From Dyadobacter chenwenxiniae (GTDB lineage: Bacteria; Bacteroidota; Bacteroidia; Cytophagales; Spirosomataceae): a DNA stretch of 64,000 bases. This document shows positions 31,752 to 40,691 of the stretch, piece after piece. Every line of letters starts with the position of its first letter. Within the stretch, counting starts at the first letter, position 1. The notes beneath the pieces were generated by a model. The model was not told the DNA's origin. It saw only the letters and a list, made by a program, of their open reading frames with translations, and made no database searches. The stretch spans positions 7,073,001 through 7,137,000 of the forward strand of contig NZ_CP094997.1 in assembly GCF_022869785.1 (NCBI RefSeq), in the 5' to 3' direction. Both the position numbers and the translations under genes were made by a program.

Positions 31752-31764
31752 GAACCGGCATTTT
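31737..31764 (+). terminator. Hairpin overlapping the lutA stop
   Basis: CCGGTCCC (31737-31744) pairs with GGAACCGG (31751-31758), with one G-T type mismatch, over a 6-base loop and is followed by CATTTT. It probably ends the catabolic operon before the reversed gene. Confidence 0.5.
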
Positions 31765-31840
31765 ACAAAGTTTTACTGATGAAAGGTGCTCCAAACGGGT
31801 CGCGCCGCGAGGGGGTCGAAATCTGAGAAGCGCTTTGTTG

Positions 31841-32233
31841 TTAGTTGATAGAAGAAACAACGCGGCTGGTTGTAGTCAGAATATCAAATGATTGTGTAGC
31901 CTTCTCTTTACCGTCCGTGATTTCAAATGTATAAGTACCATCCAGCAAGGTCGATAAGTCGAAATATTTCAAATAGCTGTTGTCAACGCGTCTGCTTTCT
32001 GAAAAAAGAATGTTTTTATCAGTATCCAAAATACGAACGGCTACATTTTTCGAAGTTGGATTATTATATGAAACGCGGAATTGCATTGGTTTGATCTGAA
32101 TAACCGTCAGTTTGTTAGAAACCGTTTCAGTTTTTTCAGTTGCGATGTTGGTTTGTGCATGAACTGTCAATGCCGAACCTGATAAAAGCAAGCCAGTCAA
32201 GGCTGCGATGAGAAGCGTGTTTTTAGTTTTCAT
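31841..32233 (-). CDS. Small secreted beta-sandwich protein
   Basis: A 130-residue exported protein with signal peptide MKTKNTLLIAALTGLLLSGS...VHAQ (cleavage near residue 27). The mature part (IQIKPMQFRVSYNNPTSKNV, RILDTDKNILFSESRRVDNS, DLSTLLDGTYTFEITDGKEK) has the strand order of a single beta-sandwich like the DUF3244/T9SS C-terminal-like folds. It lacks the usual C-terminal sorting sequence and could be free in the periplasm or surface-bound. It points against the lut genes and splits lutA from lutB. The intergenic region 32234-32475 is shared with lutB. No enzyme motif is seen; function unknown. Confidence 0.8.
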   Translation of the reverse strand: MKTKNTLLIAALTGLLLSGSALTVHAQTNIATEKTETVSNKLTVIQIKPMQFRVSYNNPTSKNVAVRILDTDKNILFSESRRVDNSYLKYFDLSTLLDGTYTFEITDGKEKATQSFDILTTTSRVVSSIN

Positions 32234-32475
32234 AAGAGTGAAAATTTAATTGTGTCTAAAAAAAGTTAAACTAAACTTGTTTCGGACTCCGATGCCCTGA
32301 TCGAATAACTTTGTGATTCAAAAGTATAAGATATTGCAATACAATAAAATAGCTTTTTTGCGGCAAGTAAAAAGTTGTTTATTAAACAAATAGCAAACTT
32401 GGAATAGTACAACGAATGTGAAAAGTACAATTCTTATTCTTTATAAAATACTATTATCAAATTGTTAAGGAAACT
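32234..32475. other. Divergent intergenic region upstream of lutB
   Basis: 242 bases between the reversed secreted gene and lutB. AT-rich with A and T runs, no open frame and no hairpin with T tract. It must contain promoters for both directions, but no TAnnTTTG motif with proper spacing was found. Confidence 0.4.
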
Positions 32476-33852
32476 ATGTCTAAGACAATTATTGAGCATT
32501 CCGTGGCTTCGGAGACCTTCAACAAGGATGAGCCGTATGTGGATTGGCATGATGAAACGCTCTGGTTTGTGCGTCAGAAAAGGGATAAATCCTCGAAATT
32601 ATTGCCCGAATGGGAGCAATTGCGGGAAGTGGCTTCGGGCATCAAGAATTATGTGCTTTCCCATATGGACGAACTGCTCATTGCTTTCGAACAAAAAGCG
32701 AAGGAAAACGGCGTCCGCATTCACTGGGCAGCCGATGCGGCTGAGCATAACGAGATCGTTCTGGGCCTTTTGCGGCAAAACAACATTGATAAGATGGTCA
32801 AGAGCAAGTCCATGTTGACCGAGGAATGTCATATGAATGAGTTTTTGTCTAAAAATGGCATTGAAGTGATCGATACGGATTTAGGCGAGCGTATTGTGCA
32901 GTTGCGGAATGAGCCGCCAAGCCACATTGTGTTGCCGGCTATTCATTTGAAAAAGAAAGACATAGGCGACCTTTTCCACGAACATTTAGGAACAGAAGCA
33001 GGCGCAACCGACCCGCAATATTTGACGGAGGCTGCGAGGCAACATTTGCGTGATAAATTTCTGACCAGAAGGGCAGCATTAACAGGCGTGAATTTCGCCA
33101 TTGCGGAAACCGGCGGTTTTGTGGTTTCCACCAACGAAGGGAATGCGGATATGGGTGCACATTTGGCGGACATTCATATTGCCAGCATGGGTTTTGAAAA
33201 AATAATTCCGACACAAAAAGATCTGGCGGTATTTCTCAGATTATTGGCAAGAAGCGCAACCGGGCAACCAATCACCACTTACAGCAGCCATTTTAAACGG
33301 CCGCGTGCGGGTCAGGAAATGCACATTATCATTGTGGATAATGGTCGGACGACCCAGCTAGGACGGGCTGATTTCAGAAATTCGCTAAAATGCATTCGTT
33401 GCGGCGCGTGCATGAACACTTGCCCGGTTTATAGAAGAAGCGGTGGGCACAGTTACCACAATGCGGTCGCCGGGCCCATCGGATCGATTCTGGCTCCCAA
33501 TTTGGATATGACCAAAAATGCAGATTTGCCGTTCGCAAGCACATTATGCGGCAGTTGTTCCAATGTTTGCCCAGTAAAAATTGACATTCATGACCAGCTT
33601 TATAAGTGGCGCCAGGTTTTGGTCAAAGGCGGTCATGTGCCGCAAGCGAAGGAAATCGGGATAAAAGCAATGTCCGTGGTTTTGTCTCAGCCGAGATTTT
33701 ATCAATGGTCGGGTAGGCTGGGAAGATCGTTAATGCGGACAGTTCCTTTTGTAGTCAATAATGGAATGAATCCCTGGTTCAAACAGCGCGAAATGCCTGA
33801 GCCGCCCAAAGAAAGCTTCCGCGACTGGTATATCCGTAATCGAAAAGAATAG
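32476..33852 (+). CDS. lutB: L-lactate oxidation iron-sulfur protein LutB
   Basis: A 458-residue protein with an N-terminal LUD-type domain (about 1-290) and C-terminal [4Fe-4S] ferredoxin motifs: CIRCGACMNTCPVYRRSG near residue 305 and LCGSCSNVCPVKIDIHDQLY near residue 357, with the third block (LVKGGHVPQAKEIGIKAMSV) after. LUD core motifs include ALTGVNFAIAETGGFVVSTN and SGHSYHNAV-type His/Gly residues. It forms the lactate oxidase complex with LutA and LutC and passes electrons to the quinone pool. The start ATG 32476 is about 240 bases from any upstream gene and has no clear ribosome site, as usual in this phylum. The lutC gene follows after 4 bases. Confidence 0.95.
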   Translation: MSKTIIEHSVASETFNKDEPYVDWHDETLWFVRQKRDKSSKLLPEWEQLREVASGIKNYVLSHMDELLIAFEQKAKENGVRIHWAADAAEHNEIVLGLLRQNNIDKMVKSKSMLTEECHMNEFLSKNGIEVIDTDLGERIVQLRNEPPSHIVLPAIHLKKKDIGDLFHEHLGTEAGATDPQYLTEAARQHLRDKFLTRRAALTGVNFAIAETGGFVVSTNEGNADMGAHLADIHIASMGFEKIIPTQKDLAVFLRLLARSATGQPITTYSSHFKRPRAGQEMHIIIVDNGRTTQLGRADFRNSLKCIRCGACMNTCPVYRRSGGHSYHNAVAGPIGSILAPNLDMTKNADLPFASTLCGSCSNVCPVKIDIHDQLYKWRQVLVKGGHVPQAKEIGIKAMSVVLSQPRFYQWSGRLGRSLMRTVPFVVNNGMNPWFKQREMPEPPKESFRDWYIRNRKE

Positions 33853-33856
33853 CACA

Positions 33857-34444
33857 ATGACGTCCCGGGATAGAATATTACAGCAGATCAAATTGAATAA
33901 ACCAGCCGAAACGCTGCTTCCTCAAACCACGCGTTTTGACAGTTTATATGAAAATACAGAAGATAAATTCATTGAAACGCTAACTGCGATCTACACCGAA
34001 GTGATCGTAGTGAAGGATCTGGCGGAACTGGTGCGGAAAGCAGGTGAACTTTATGCGTCGGTAGTGAATCGCGCAACCACGATTCCCGCGCTGGCCGATT
34101 GGGCGGATTTTAGTCTCAATGATCCCGATCCGCACGCATTGGAACTGATCGAGATTGCGATATTGCAGGCAGAATTTGGTGTTGCAGAAAACGGAGCAGT
34201 ATGGATTTCGGACACACATTTGCCGCACCGGGCGCTGCCTTTTATAACCCAGAACCTGGCTTTTGTAATTCCCAGAAACGCAATTGTCAACAATATGCAT
34301 GATGCATATGAGCGCTTGCACGATACAACAGGCTGGGGCTGTTTTATTTCAGGTCCTTCCAAAACTGCTGATATCGAACAATCGCTTGTTATCGGCGCCC
34401 ATGGCGCGAGAAGTTTGGTGATCTTTCTCCTGGAAGACGCATGA
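33857..34444 (+). CDS. lutC: LutC, LUD-domain lactate-utilisation protein
   Basis: A 195-residue LUD-domain protein. Seen: MTSRDRILQQIKLNKPAETL at the N-terminus, EIAILQAEFGVAENGAVWIS, PHRALPFITQNLAFVIPRNA and FISGPSKTADIEQSLVIGAH followed by GARSLVIFLLEDA. It is the third component of the L-lactate oxidase LutABC. It lies 4 bases after lutB. In the context of the FAH hydrolase it would consume the L-lactate made from the deoxy-sugar acid. The cytidylate kinase gene starts about 98 bases later and is not part of the pathway. Confidence 0.94.
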   Translation: MTSRDRILQQIKLNKPAETLLPQTTRFDSLYENTEDKFIETLTAIYTEVIVVKDLAELVRKAGELYASVVNRATTIPALADWADFSLNDPDPHALELIEIAILQAEFGVAENGAVWISDTHLPHRALPFITQNLAFVIPRNAIVNNMHDAYERLHDTTGWGCFISGPSKTADIEQSLVIGAHGARSLVIFLLEDA

Positions 34445-34513
34445 TATGCAATGGATAATGTTGCAACCTAGGAAAAAATTGCTTGAAATCGGCTGCCAGC
34501 CCATTCTTTCTCC

Positions 34514-34521
34514 TATTTTTG
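34514..34521 (+). promoter_or_regulatory. Candidate -7 element for cmk
   Basis: TATTTTTG matches TAnnTTTG and ends 20 bases before ATG 34542, giving a leader of about 14 bases. No TTTG is seen at the expected upstream spacing. Confidence 0.35.
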
Positions 34522-34541
34522 CAAACACAAGATTCATCCAT

Positions 34542-35249
34542 ATGCCCAAAATAATTGTTGCGATTGATGGCTATTCCAGCTGTGGCAAAAGCACAACTGC
34601 GAAACTGGTTGCAAAGCAGCTGAATTACCCCTATATTGATACTGGTGCAATGTATCGTGCTGTTACATTGTATTTTATACAAAATCACATTGGCCTCACC
34701 AACCCCAAAGAAACAGAGGCAGCACTCAATAATATCCATATTTCATTCCGCAGGCACGCCGAACTTGGGCGGAATGACACTTACCTGAACGGGCTGAATG
34801 TGGAGGATGAGATCCGCAAAATGTACGTTTCCGAAAAAGTGAGTGACGTGAGTGCGATTGCGGAGGTCAGGCATGCATTGGTGGCGCAGCAACAACGTAT
34901 GGGCAAAACAAAAGGCATCGTCATGGACGGCCGTGATATCGGGACCGTCGTTTTTCCTCAGGCGGAACTGAAAATATTCATGACTGCTGACCCATTAATC
35001 CGCGCGCAAAGAAGGCAGCTCGAATTACTTGAAAAAGGCGAGTTGATAGGGCTTGCCGAAATTGCCGAAAATCTCAAAATGCGCGATTATATTGACACAA
35101 CACGTGCGGAAAGTCCGCTACGACAAGCAGCAGATGCTATATACATTGATAATTCGCTGATGACGCTCGACGAGCAAGTTGAAATGGTTGTCCGGCTGGC
35201 CGACGAGCAGATCGGGTTATCATTGCGCAGGAAAGCCGGTAAAGCCTGA
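34542..35249 (+). CDS. cmk: Cytidylate kinase
   Basis: A 235-residue CMP/dCMP kinase. From ATG 34542 it starts with the P-loop IVAIDGYSSCGKSTTAKLVA, then YPYIDTGAMYRAVTLYF, the CMP-binding region SAIAEVRHALVAQQQRMGKT, and GIVMDGRDIGTVVFPQAELK, followed by DYIDTTRAESPLRQAADAIY. The open frame begins earlier at 34446, but those codons lie upstream of a promoter-like element and add nothing recognisable. The enzyme phosphorylates CMP to CDP for RNA and DNA precursors. The FAD oxidoreductase gene begins one base after its stop, so the two are coupled. Confidence 0.95.
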   Translation: MPKIIVAIDGYSSCGKSTTAKLVAKQLNYPYIDTGAMYRAVTLYFIQNHIGLTNPKETEAALNNIHISFRRHAELGRNDTYLNGLNVEDEIRKMYVSEKVSDVSAIAEVRHALVAQQQRMGKTKGIVMDGRDIGTVVFPQAELKIFMTADPLIRAQRRQLELLEKGELIGLAEIAENLKMRDYIDTTRAESPLRQAADAIYIDNSLMTLDEQVEMVVRLADEQIGLSLRRKAGKA

Positions 35250-35250
35250 T

Positions 35251-36321
35251 ATGGAAGATCATGATTACGATTATCTGATTGTTGGTCAAGGCATTGCAGG
35301 CACTTCGCTAGCGATGCATTTATTAGACCTTGGAAAAAAAATCCTGATCATCAATAATTCAGGCGCGCCATCTTCTTCCAAAGTTGCCGCTGGTATTTTC
35401 AATCCCTTAACGGGTAAAAAACTGGTGAAAACCTGGCTTGCAGACGACCTTTTTCCCTACGCCAAAGGTTTTTATAGCTATCTGGAAGCGATTTTCGGTG
35501 AGAAGATCGTTCATCAGGCGCCCATTTACAGGCCGTTTCGCTCCATTACCGAACAAAACACTTATCTGGCCCAGACCGCAGATCCAACAATCGCTTTCTA
35601 TATTAAGCAAAGCGGTGATTTGGCTGATTTATCAGACTATATTCATGCGGATTTTGGCGGTTTGGAGGTTATAAAATCAGGATGGATCGATCTGCCTTTA
35701 CTATTGGAGCAGAGCCGAAATTACTTTCTCGAAAACGATTGGCTCGTTGACGAGCAGTTTGAATTCAATGGGTTATCTGTTTCAAAAGAGGCGATTGTCT
35801 GGAAAGGCAAGACGTTTGGAAAACTGGTGTTATGCCAGGGATTTATGGCTTTGGAAAACGATTTTTTCAGCTGGCTTCCCTTTACACCTGTCAAAGGCCA
35901 GATCCTTGAAATTGAGACGGATGTTGCGTTACAGGATTACATCGTGAACCAGGGGATTTTTATGTTTCCGGTGGGCGAAAAGGTCAGCCGGGTAGGGGCC
36001 ACTTATTCCTGGGAGCCGCTGGATTGGGAACCTACCGAAGAGGCAACCGCTGAGCTGAAAGAAAAGCTCGATACGCTGCTGAAAATTCCTTATCAGGTTA
36101 AGTCCGAAGTGGCCGGGATCAGGCCGTCTGTCAGGGATCGCAGGCCATTGATTGGTGTGCATCCGGAATACGATAATGTTGCCATTTTCAATGGCTTAGG
36201 CACGAAAGGTGTGACGCTGGCGCCGTTTTTTGCAAACGAGCTCGCCCAACATTTGGAAAACGGGAAAGAATTGAATCCGCTAGTTAATATTCAGCGGTAT
36301 TTTTCGTTATATTTCCGTTGA
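35251..36321 (+). CDS. FAD-dependent oxidoreductase (DAO family)
   Basis: A 356-residue protein of the D-amino-acid-oxidase/glycine-oxidase family. ATG 35251 is chosen because the frame before it overlaps cmk. The dinucleotide-binding segment DYLIVGQGIAGTSLAMHLLD is followed by KKILIINNSGAPSSSKVAAG, and the family C-terminal end is RDRRPLIGVHPEYDNVAIFN then GLGTKGVTLAPFFANELAQH. It would oxidise an amine or hydroxy acid with FAD. The substrate is not readable; no thiamine, amino-acid or tRNA-modification partner is adjacent. It is probably translated together with cmk, an association of uncertain meaning. Confidence 0.9.
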   Translation: MEDHDYDYLIVGQGIAGTSLAMHLLDLGKKILIINNSGAPSSSKVAAGIFNPLTGKKLVKTWLADDLFPYAKGFYSYLEAIFGEKIVHQAPIYRPFRSITEQNTYLAQTADPTIAFYIKQSGDLADLSDYIHADFGGLEVIKSGWIDLPLLLEQSRNYFLENDWLVDEQFEFNGLSVSKEAIVWKGKTFGKLVLCQGFMALENDFFSWLPFTPVKGQILEIETDVALQDYIVNQGIFMFPVGEKVSRVGATYSWEPLDWEPTEEATAELKEKLDTLLKIPYQVKSEVAGIRPSVRDRRPLIGVHPEYDNVAIFNGLGTKGVTLAPFFANELAQHLENGKELNPLVNIQRYFSLYFR

Positions 36322-36337
36322 AGTCAGCCTTAGCACT

Positions 36338-39300
36338 ATGAGCATAAAATCTATATACAAGTTAACCTTTTCGGTCGGTCTTTTAGCAGTTTTAGGATTA
36401 TTTACCGAATCAGAAGCGCAACGCTACCCCTCTCAGGAAACTTTTGGGAAAAACAGGGTCCAGTACAAGACCTTCAATTGGAAGATATTCAAAACAACCA
36501 ATTTCGAGATCTATCACTATCAGGGCGGAACCGCACTTGCCAAGCTGACTGCGCAATATGCTGAAAGTGAATTTGATAAGATAACGGATATCCTGGGTTG
36601 GACTCCATATAGCCGTGTGAAAATCTTCCTTTACAATTCTCCCGCCGAGCTGGAACAGAGCAATATGGGGCTGTCGACATTGGACAACCTGAATGAGCAG
36701 AAACTGGATCTTTCTCAGTCGCGTGTGGAAGTTGCGTACACTGGGGACCAGATCGGCTTCCGCAAAAAGCTGGTAAAGGACATCACCCTTTTGTTTGTTT
36801 ATGACATGCTATACGGCGGAAATATGAAGGAAGCCTTGCAAAGTTCATTGCTTCTGACGCTTCCTGAATGGTTTATGTCCGGAACCGCCGCTTACATTGC
36901 GGAAGGCTGGTCGCCGGAGTTGAACGATTACATGCGTGATTTTTTCAAAAACCGCAATGTGCGCAAGCCAACGTTAATGACAGGCAACGACGCAACATTG
37001 ATCGGTCACTCGATCTGGAATTACATTGCCGAGCGCTACGGAAAAGACAAAATATCGGACATTCTTAACCTCACTCGGATCATCCGGACAGAACAGACCA
37101 GCATTACAAGCACTTTGGGAATCCAGTCTTACAACCGTTTTTTACGCGATTGGAAAGCATACTATTTGAACCAAAACAAAAACGCGGAGCAATTTTACGC
37201 CGATCCCAATCCAACCTGGAAATACAAGCTGAACGAATTCAGTGTTTCGGATGCAAGTGCGGTGATTAAGGTGTCTCCGGATAAGAAATTTACCGCAGTT
37301 AGTGAAATAAAAAATGGTCGTTACCGGGTTTATTTGTTTGATAGCGAGACCGGAAGTAAGAAAATCGTTCGCCAGGGTAAGCTTGACTTTATTGGCGGAA
37401 GAGTTAAATCGCAGCCACCGCTTTTGGGCTGGTCAAGGAACAACGTGCTATCCATCCTGGCCACTGAAAACGACCGCAAGAATTTTTATCAGTATGAAAA
37501 TCTCGGCACAAAAAAGGTCAAGGTTAAGTTGAAACGCAACATTCGCGGCCTGGATCAGATTGTGGACATGGATGTTTCGCATGATGGAACAATGTTGGCT
37601 GTAAGCGCGGACAAAGGCGGACAAAATGACCTTTACCTGATCAGCGTTGCAAGGGCTTCTGCATTGCCGTTGACCAGCGACCTTTACGATGACCTCTCAC
37701 CGCGTTTTGTTCAGGGATCATCACGCAGGGTTGTTTTTTCTTCAAACAGGCCGCTGGACTCACTCGGAACGGGAGATAAGGGCAATTATAAGTCCATTTC
37801 CAGCTCATTTACCATTTTTGAGCACGACGGAACTCCGAAGTCTGATAACCTGCTGAAACTGGTTCAAACCGATGGGAAAACCAAGACCTTACCCGTTTAC
37901 GCGGACGAAAATGACATAGTTTATCTTTCCAATGCGAAAGGCATAAGTAATCTGTACAAATTCAACCGTGCCGGCAATACCAACTCGCAACTGACCAATT
38001 ATATTCAAAATATCAGAAATGCGGATCTGACGACAAAGTCGGGTGGCGGATTGGCTTACACTTATTTGAACGACGGTTATTACACCGCAGCATTTAAAAA
38101 CTCATTTGACATCAATACGTCGGTTTCTACCCCAGCAATGAGCGATGCGCAGGCAGCTGGTACAACCACTGGAGCATCCGGCAATGCTGCTGCCCCGAAA
38201 GCGGATTCGGCAGTACAGGCAAAACCAGTGCAAACGCCTAAGATCGCGTTAAAAGAAGGTGAAGTGGACACCGATAATTATGAATTTGACGAGGATGTGC
38301 TGAAATCATTCGAATCCAGACAACGCAGAGGAACATTCCCGAGCACTTCCAGCGCCCTGACCAGATCGAAAGCAACGCGTGAAAACATCGCTGTTAAGGG
38401 ACCTTACCCTTACAAGGGCTTGTTCATTACCAATGACGCAAGTTCCGACTGGCGCATTGATCCCATCAGAGGATTTGGCTATGCGCAATCCATTTCGATG
38501 AATGATCTTTTAGAAAATCACGTCATTAAAGCCGGACTTTTCATCTCGTCCAATTTCCGGAACAGCGATCTTTTTGCAGAATATAACAATAACACATATC
38601 GCATCGACTTTGGACTGCGGATGGACAGAAAAAGCCTTTACATCGACTCGGAAGGGGCACCGCAAAAATATCGCTTTAACCAATTGATGTTTACAGCTTC
38701 CTATCCATTCTCGACAACCAGCCGTTTTTCATTATCCCCGATGTTCAGTTCCACGCGCATGATCGACGTGTATTTGCTCCCAAATCCTGACCTGGCTTCC
38801 AGCTACGGCGGTTTGAGAAGTGAATACGTGTTTGATAACACAAGGGTGAATGGCATGAACATGATGGAAGGAACACGTTTTAAGATTCGTTATGACCTGC
38901 AACAAGGTCTTACGAACGGTAACGAAAGCTTCAACCGCGTTAGCCTCGATTTTCGTCATTACCAAAAAATCCACCGCGATCTGATTTTAGCGGTTCGTGC
39001 TTCGGCCAGCCATTCAGGTGGTAAGGCGCCAAAACAGAACATCCTGGGCGGAATGGAAAACTGGATCGGAAATAAGAAGGAAATCCGCACAGGCGAAAAT
39101 CCTCTGGATTTCCAGAAAGACAACCGCGACATTTTCTTTGCCGATTTTGCAACCAACCTTCGGGGCTTTAAGCTGAACAGGTTATCAGGAACAAGCTACA
39201 TGTTGCTGAACGCAGAACTGAGAATTCCATTGGTAAAATATTTATATCGCGGGGCGATCACTTCAAGCTTCCTGCGCAACTTCCAGATTGTCGGGTTCGG

Positions 39301-39556
39301 CGATATCGGGACGGCGTGGACGGGTAAGGGGCCATTCAGTGAAAATAACAGTTTGAATACGCAAATTATTGGAACCGAGGAGGATCCGTTCCGGGCGACG
39401 GTTACCAACTTCAAAAATCCTTACTTAATGGGCTACGGAGTAGGTGCCAGGACCACATTGTTCGGCTTCTATGCCAAGTTCGATTACGCATGGGGAGTTG
39501 ACAATGGTTACACTAACAAGGCTGTTCCTTACGTGACATTAGGTTATGATTTTTGA
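36338..39556 (+). CDS. PD40-propeller outer-membrane protein with degenerate peptidase-MA-like N-terminus
   Basis: A 1072-residue exported protein with signal peptide ending near FTESEAQRYPS (about residue 28). Residues about 30-260 resemble the peptidase MA / gluzincin domain (NFEIYHYQGGTALAKL..., LPEWFMSGTAAYIAEGWSPE). At about 145 the expected zinc motif HExxH is KDITLLF, and the Glu after LPxW is missing, so it is probably inactive. Residues about 300-620 contain TolB-type PD40 repeats (SPDKKFTAVSEIKNG, SHDGTMLAVSADKGGQNDLY). After a Gly/Ala/Thr linker (about 595-660) the last 370 residues are barrel-like with alternating aromatic strands, ending YVTLGYDF. It follows the FAD oxidoreductase by 16 bases. 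Function unknown; an envelope assembly or transport role is possible. Confidence 0.85.
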   Translation: MSIKSIYKLTFSVGLLAVLGLFTESEAQRYPSQETFGKNRVQYKTFNWKIFKTTNFEIYHYQGGTALAKLTAQYAESEFDKITDILGWTPYSRVKIFLYNSPAELEQSNMGLSTLDNLNEQKLDLSQSRVEVAYTGDQIGFRKKLVKDITLLFVYDMLYGGNMKEALQSSLLLTLPEWFMSGTAAYIAEGWSPELNDYMRDFFKNRNVRKPTLMTGNDATLIGHSIWNYIAERYGKDKISDILNLTRIIRTEQTSITSTLGIQSYNRFLRDWKAYYLNQNKNAEQFYADPNPTWKYKLNEFSVSDASAVIKVSPDKKFTAVSEIKNGRYRVYLFDSETGSKKIVRQGKLDFIGGRVKSQPPLLGWSRNNVLSILATENDRKNFYQYENLGTKKVKVKLKRNIRGLDQIVDMDVSHDGTMLAVSADKGGQNDLYLISVARASALPLTSDLYDDLSPRFVQGSSRRVVFSSNRPLDSLGTGDKGNYKSISSSFTIFEHDGTPKSDNLLKLVQTDGKTKTLPVYADENDIVYLSNAKGISNLYKFNRAGNTNSQLTNYIQNIRNADLTTKSGGGLAYTYLNDGYYTAAFKNSFDINTSVSTPAMSDAQAAGTTTGASGNAAAPKADSAVQAKPVQTPKIALKEGEVDTDNYEFDEDVLKSFESRQRRGTFPSTSSALTRSKATRENIAVKGPYPYKGLFITNDASSDWRIDPIRGFGYAQSISMNDLLENHVIKAGLFISSNFRNSDLFAEYNNNTYRIDFGLRMDRKSLYIDSEGAPQKYRFNQLMFTASYPFSTTSRFSLSPMFSSTRMIDVYLLPNPDLASSYGGLRSEYVFDNTRVNGMNMMEGTRFKIRYDLQQGLTNGNESFNRVSLDFRHYQKIHRDLILAVRASASHSGGKAPKQNILGGMENWIGNKKEIRTGENPLDFQKDNRDIFFADFATNLRGFKLNRLSGTSYMLLNAELRIPLVKYLYRGAITSSFLRNFQIVGFGDIGTAWTGKGPFSENNSLNTQIIGTEEDPFRATVTNFKNPYLMGYGVGARTTLFGFYAKFDYAWGVDNGYTNKAVPYVTLGYDF

Positions 39557-39598
39557 TTAGAAAATCAGTATAAAATCAAAATTTCAGGTTCTTTAGAT

Positions 39599-39628
39599 TG
39601 GCAAGGGATAACCTCTCTTGCCATTTTT
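39599..39628 (+). terminator. Rho-independent terminator after the propeller/barrel gene
   Basis: TGGCAAG (39599-39605) pairs with CTTGCCA (39617-39623) over an 11-base loop, followed by TTTTT. It lies 43 bases after the stop and 32 before the PorP/SprF start. Confidence 0.75.
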
Positions 39629-39659
39629 AGTTTATTCATTACATATTTAATTCATTCTC

Positions 39660-40580
39660 ATGAACACACATTTCTTAAACAAAGTAAACCTTGGCCTGTT
39701 GTTATTCTTTGCTGCAAGCGCTCAGACTGCTTTTGCCCAAAGAGAGGTTCTTTACGAACAATATGTGCAAAGCCCGATGACTATTAATCCCGGCTTTACC
39801 GGCGTCCGTGAGACATTCAATATGACCGCAATGTTTCGTAGAAAATGGTTTAACATTCAAAATTCGCCATCCAGCCAGACATTCACAGCAGATGGAACGG
39901 TTGCCAATGGGAAGTTTGGAATAGGTTTTATGGCATTGAACGATCAGACGAGCTTTTTCACCACAACGGGCTTTTCGGGATCGTTTGCGTTTCACCTGGG
40001 CATTTCAGATCAATGGAAACTGGGACTTGGTGCGCAAGGTGGCATTAATGTGCTTCCGGTGGTGGATTTAACCTCACCCAGAAATAATACGGTGCTGGGA
40101 AGTTTCGGACTCGGGGCTTGGCTGCGTTCCGATCGTCTGTATTTTGGGCTTTCCAAGCCGGAACTATTAGCGCAGAATTTTGGCGGTCAGGCAATATCGA
40201 ACGTTTATCGTCGTCCCTTATATATAATGGCCGGTGGCAGTTATGAACTGAATGATGACGTGATGCTGTTGCCACACATTTTATTTGTCCAGGAAAAAGA
40301 CCATGCGTTGCGCTTTGATGTTGGCAGCCGGTTTTGGTTTAATGAAAAAGTGGGCATAGGAGCGTCGTATCGGGCTGGCGGAGGTTATAAATCGTTTTCA
40401 GGGAAAGTGGATTATTTGCAGGTTTCGGCAGAAGTGCAGGCAGGGAGGAATATAAGGTTAGGATACTTTTACAGCACGCGACAGGCCGAGCAAATTTACG
40501 CCTCCTATTCAGGCCCCAAAGGCATCCACGAACTGATGCTGAAATTTGTACCGAGTCCTAACGGATTTCAAAAATACTAA
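39660..40580 (+). CDS. PorP/SprF-family type IX secretion membrane protein
   Basis: A 306-residue outer-membrane beta-barrel with signal peptide ending near TAFAQREVLYEQY (about residue 27). The opening QREVLYEQYVQSPMTINPGF and TGVRETFNMTAMFRRKWFNI are typical of PorP/SprF, as are SSQTFTADGTVANGKFGIGF, FAFHLGISDQWKLGLGAQGG, and the C-terminal YFYSTRQAEQIYASYSGPKG followed by HELMLKFVP. PorP/SprF proteins are outer-membrane partners of the T9SS rod and anchor cargo or modulate gliding adhesin export. Here it stands alone without gliding or T9SS core genes beside it. The cargo-like gene at 16-18 kb could be a client, but that is inference. Confidence 0.9.
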   Translation: MNTHFLNKVNLGLLLFFAASAQTAFAQREVLYEQYVQSPMTINPGFTGVRETFNMTAMFRRKWFNIQNSPSSQTFTADGTVANGKFGIGFMALNDQTSFFTTTGFSGSFAFHLGISDQWKLGLGAQGGINVLPVVDLTSPRNNTVLGSFGLGAWLRSDRLYFGLSKPELLAQNFGGQAISNVYRRPLYIMAGGSYELNDDVMLLPHILFVQEKDHALRFDVGSRFWFNEKVGIGASYRAGGGYKSFSGKVDYLQVSAEVQAGRNIRLGYFYSTRQAEQIYASYSGPKGIHELMLKFVPSPNGFQKY

Positions 40581-40630
40581 CGCGGCAGAAACGTCAGCAA
40601 TCGTTTCAGCCCAAGTTAAAAGGAGAATTT

Positions 40631-40663
40631 TTTCGTAATGTTTTAATAACTCTCGTACCTTTG
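40631..40663 (+). promoter_or_regulatory. Bacteroidota-type promoter of sucA
   Basis: TACCTTTG at 40656-40663 matches TAnnTTTG. A TTTC, near to the TTTG of the -33 box, lies at 40631-40634, 21 bases upstream. The predicted start is about 40670, roughly 22 bases before the ATG. Confidence 0.5.
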
Positions 40664-40691
40664 TGCGGTAAATGAAATACTCACTTTTGTG

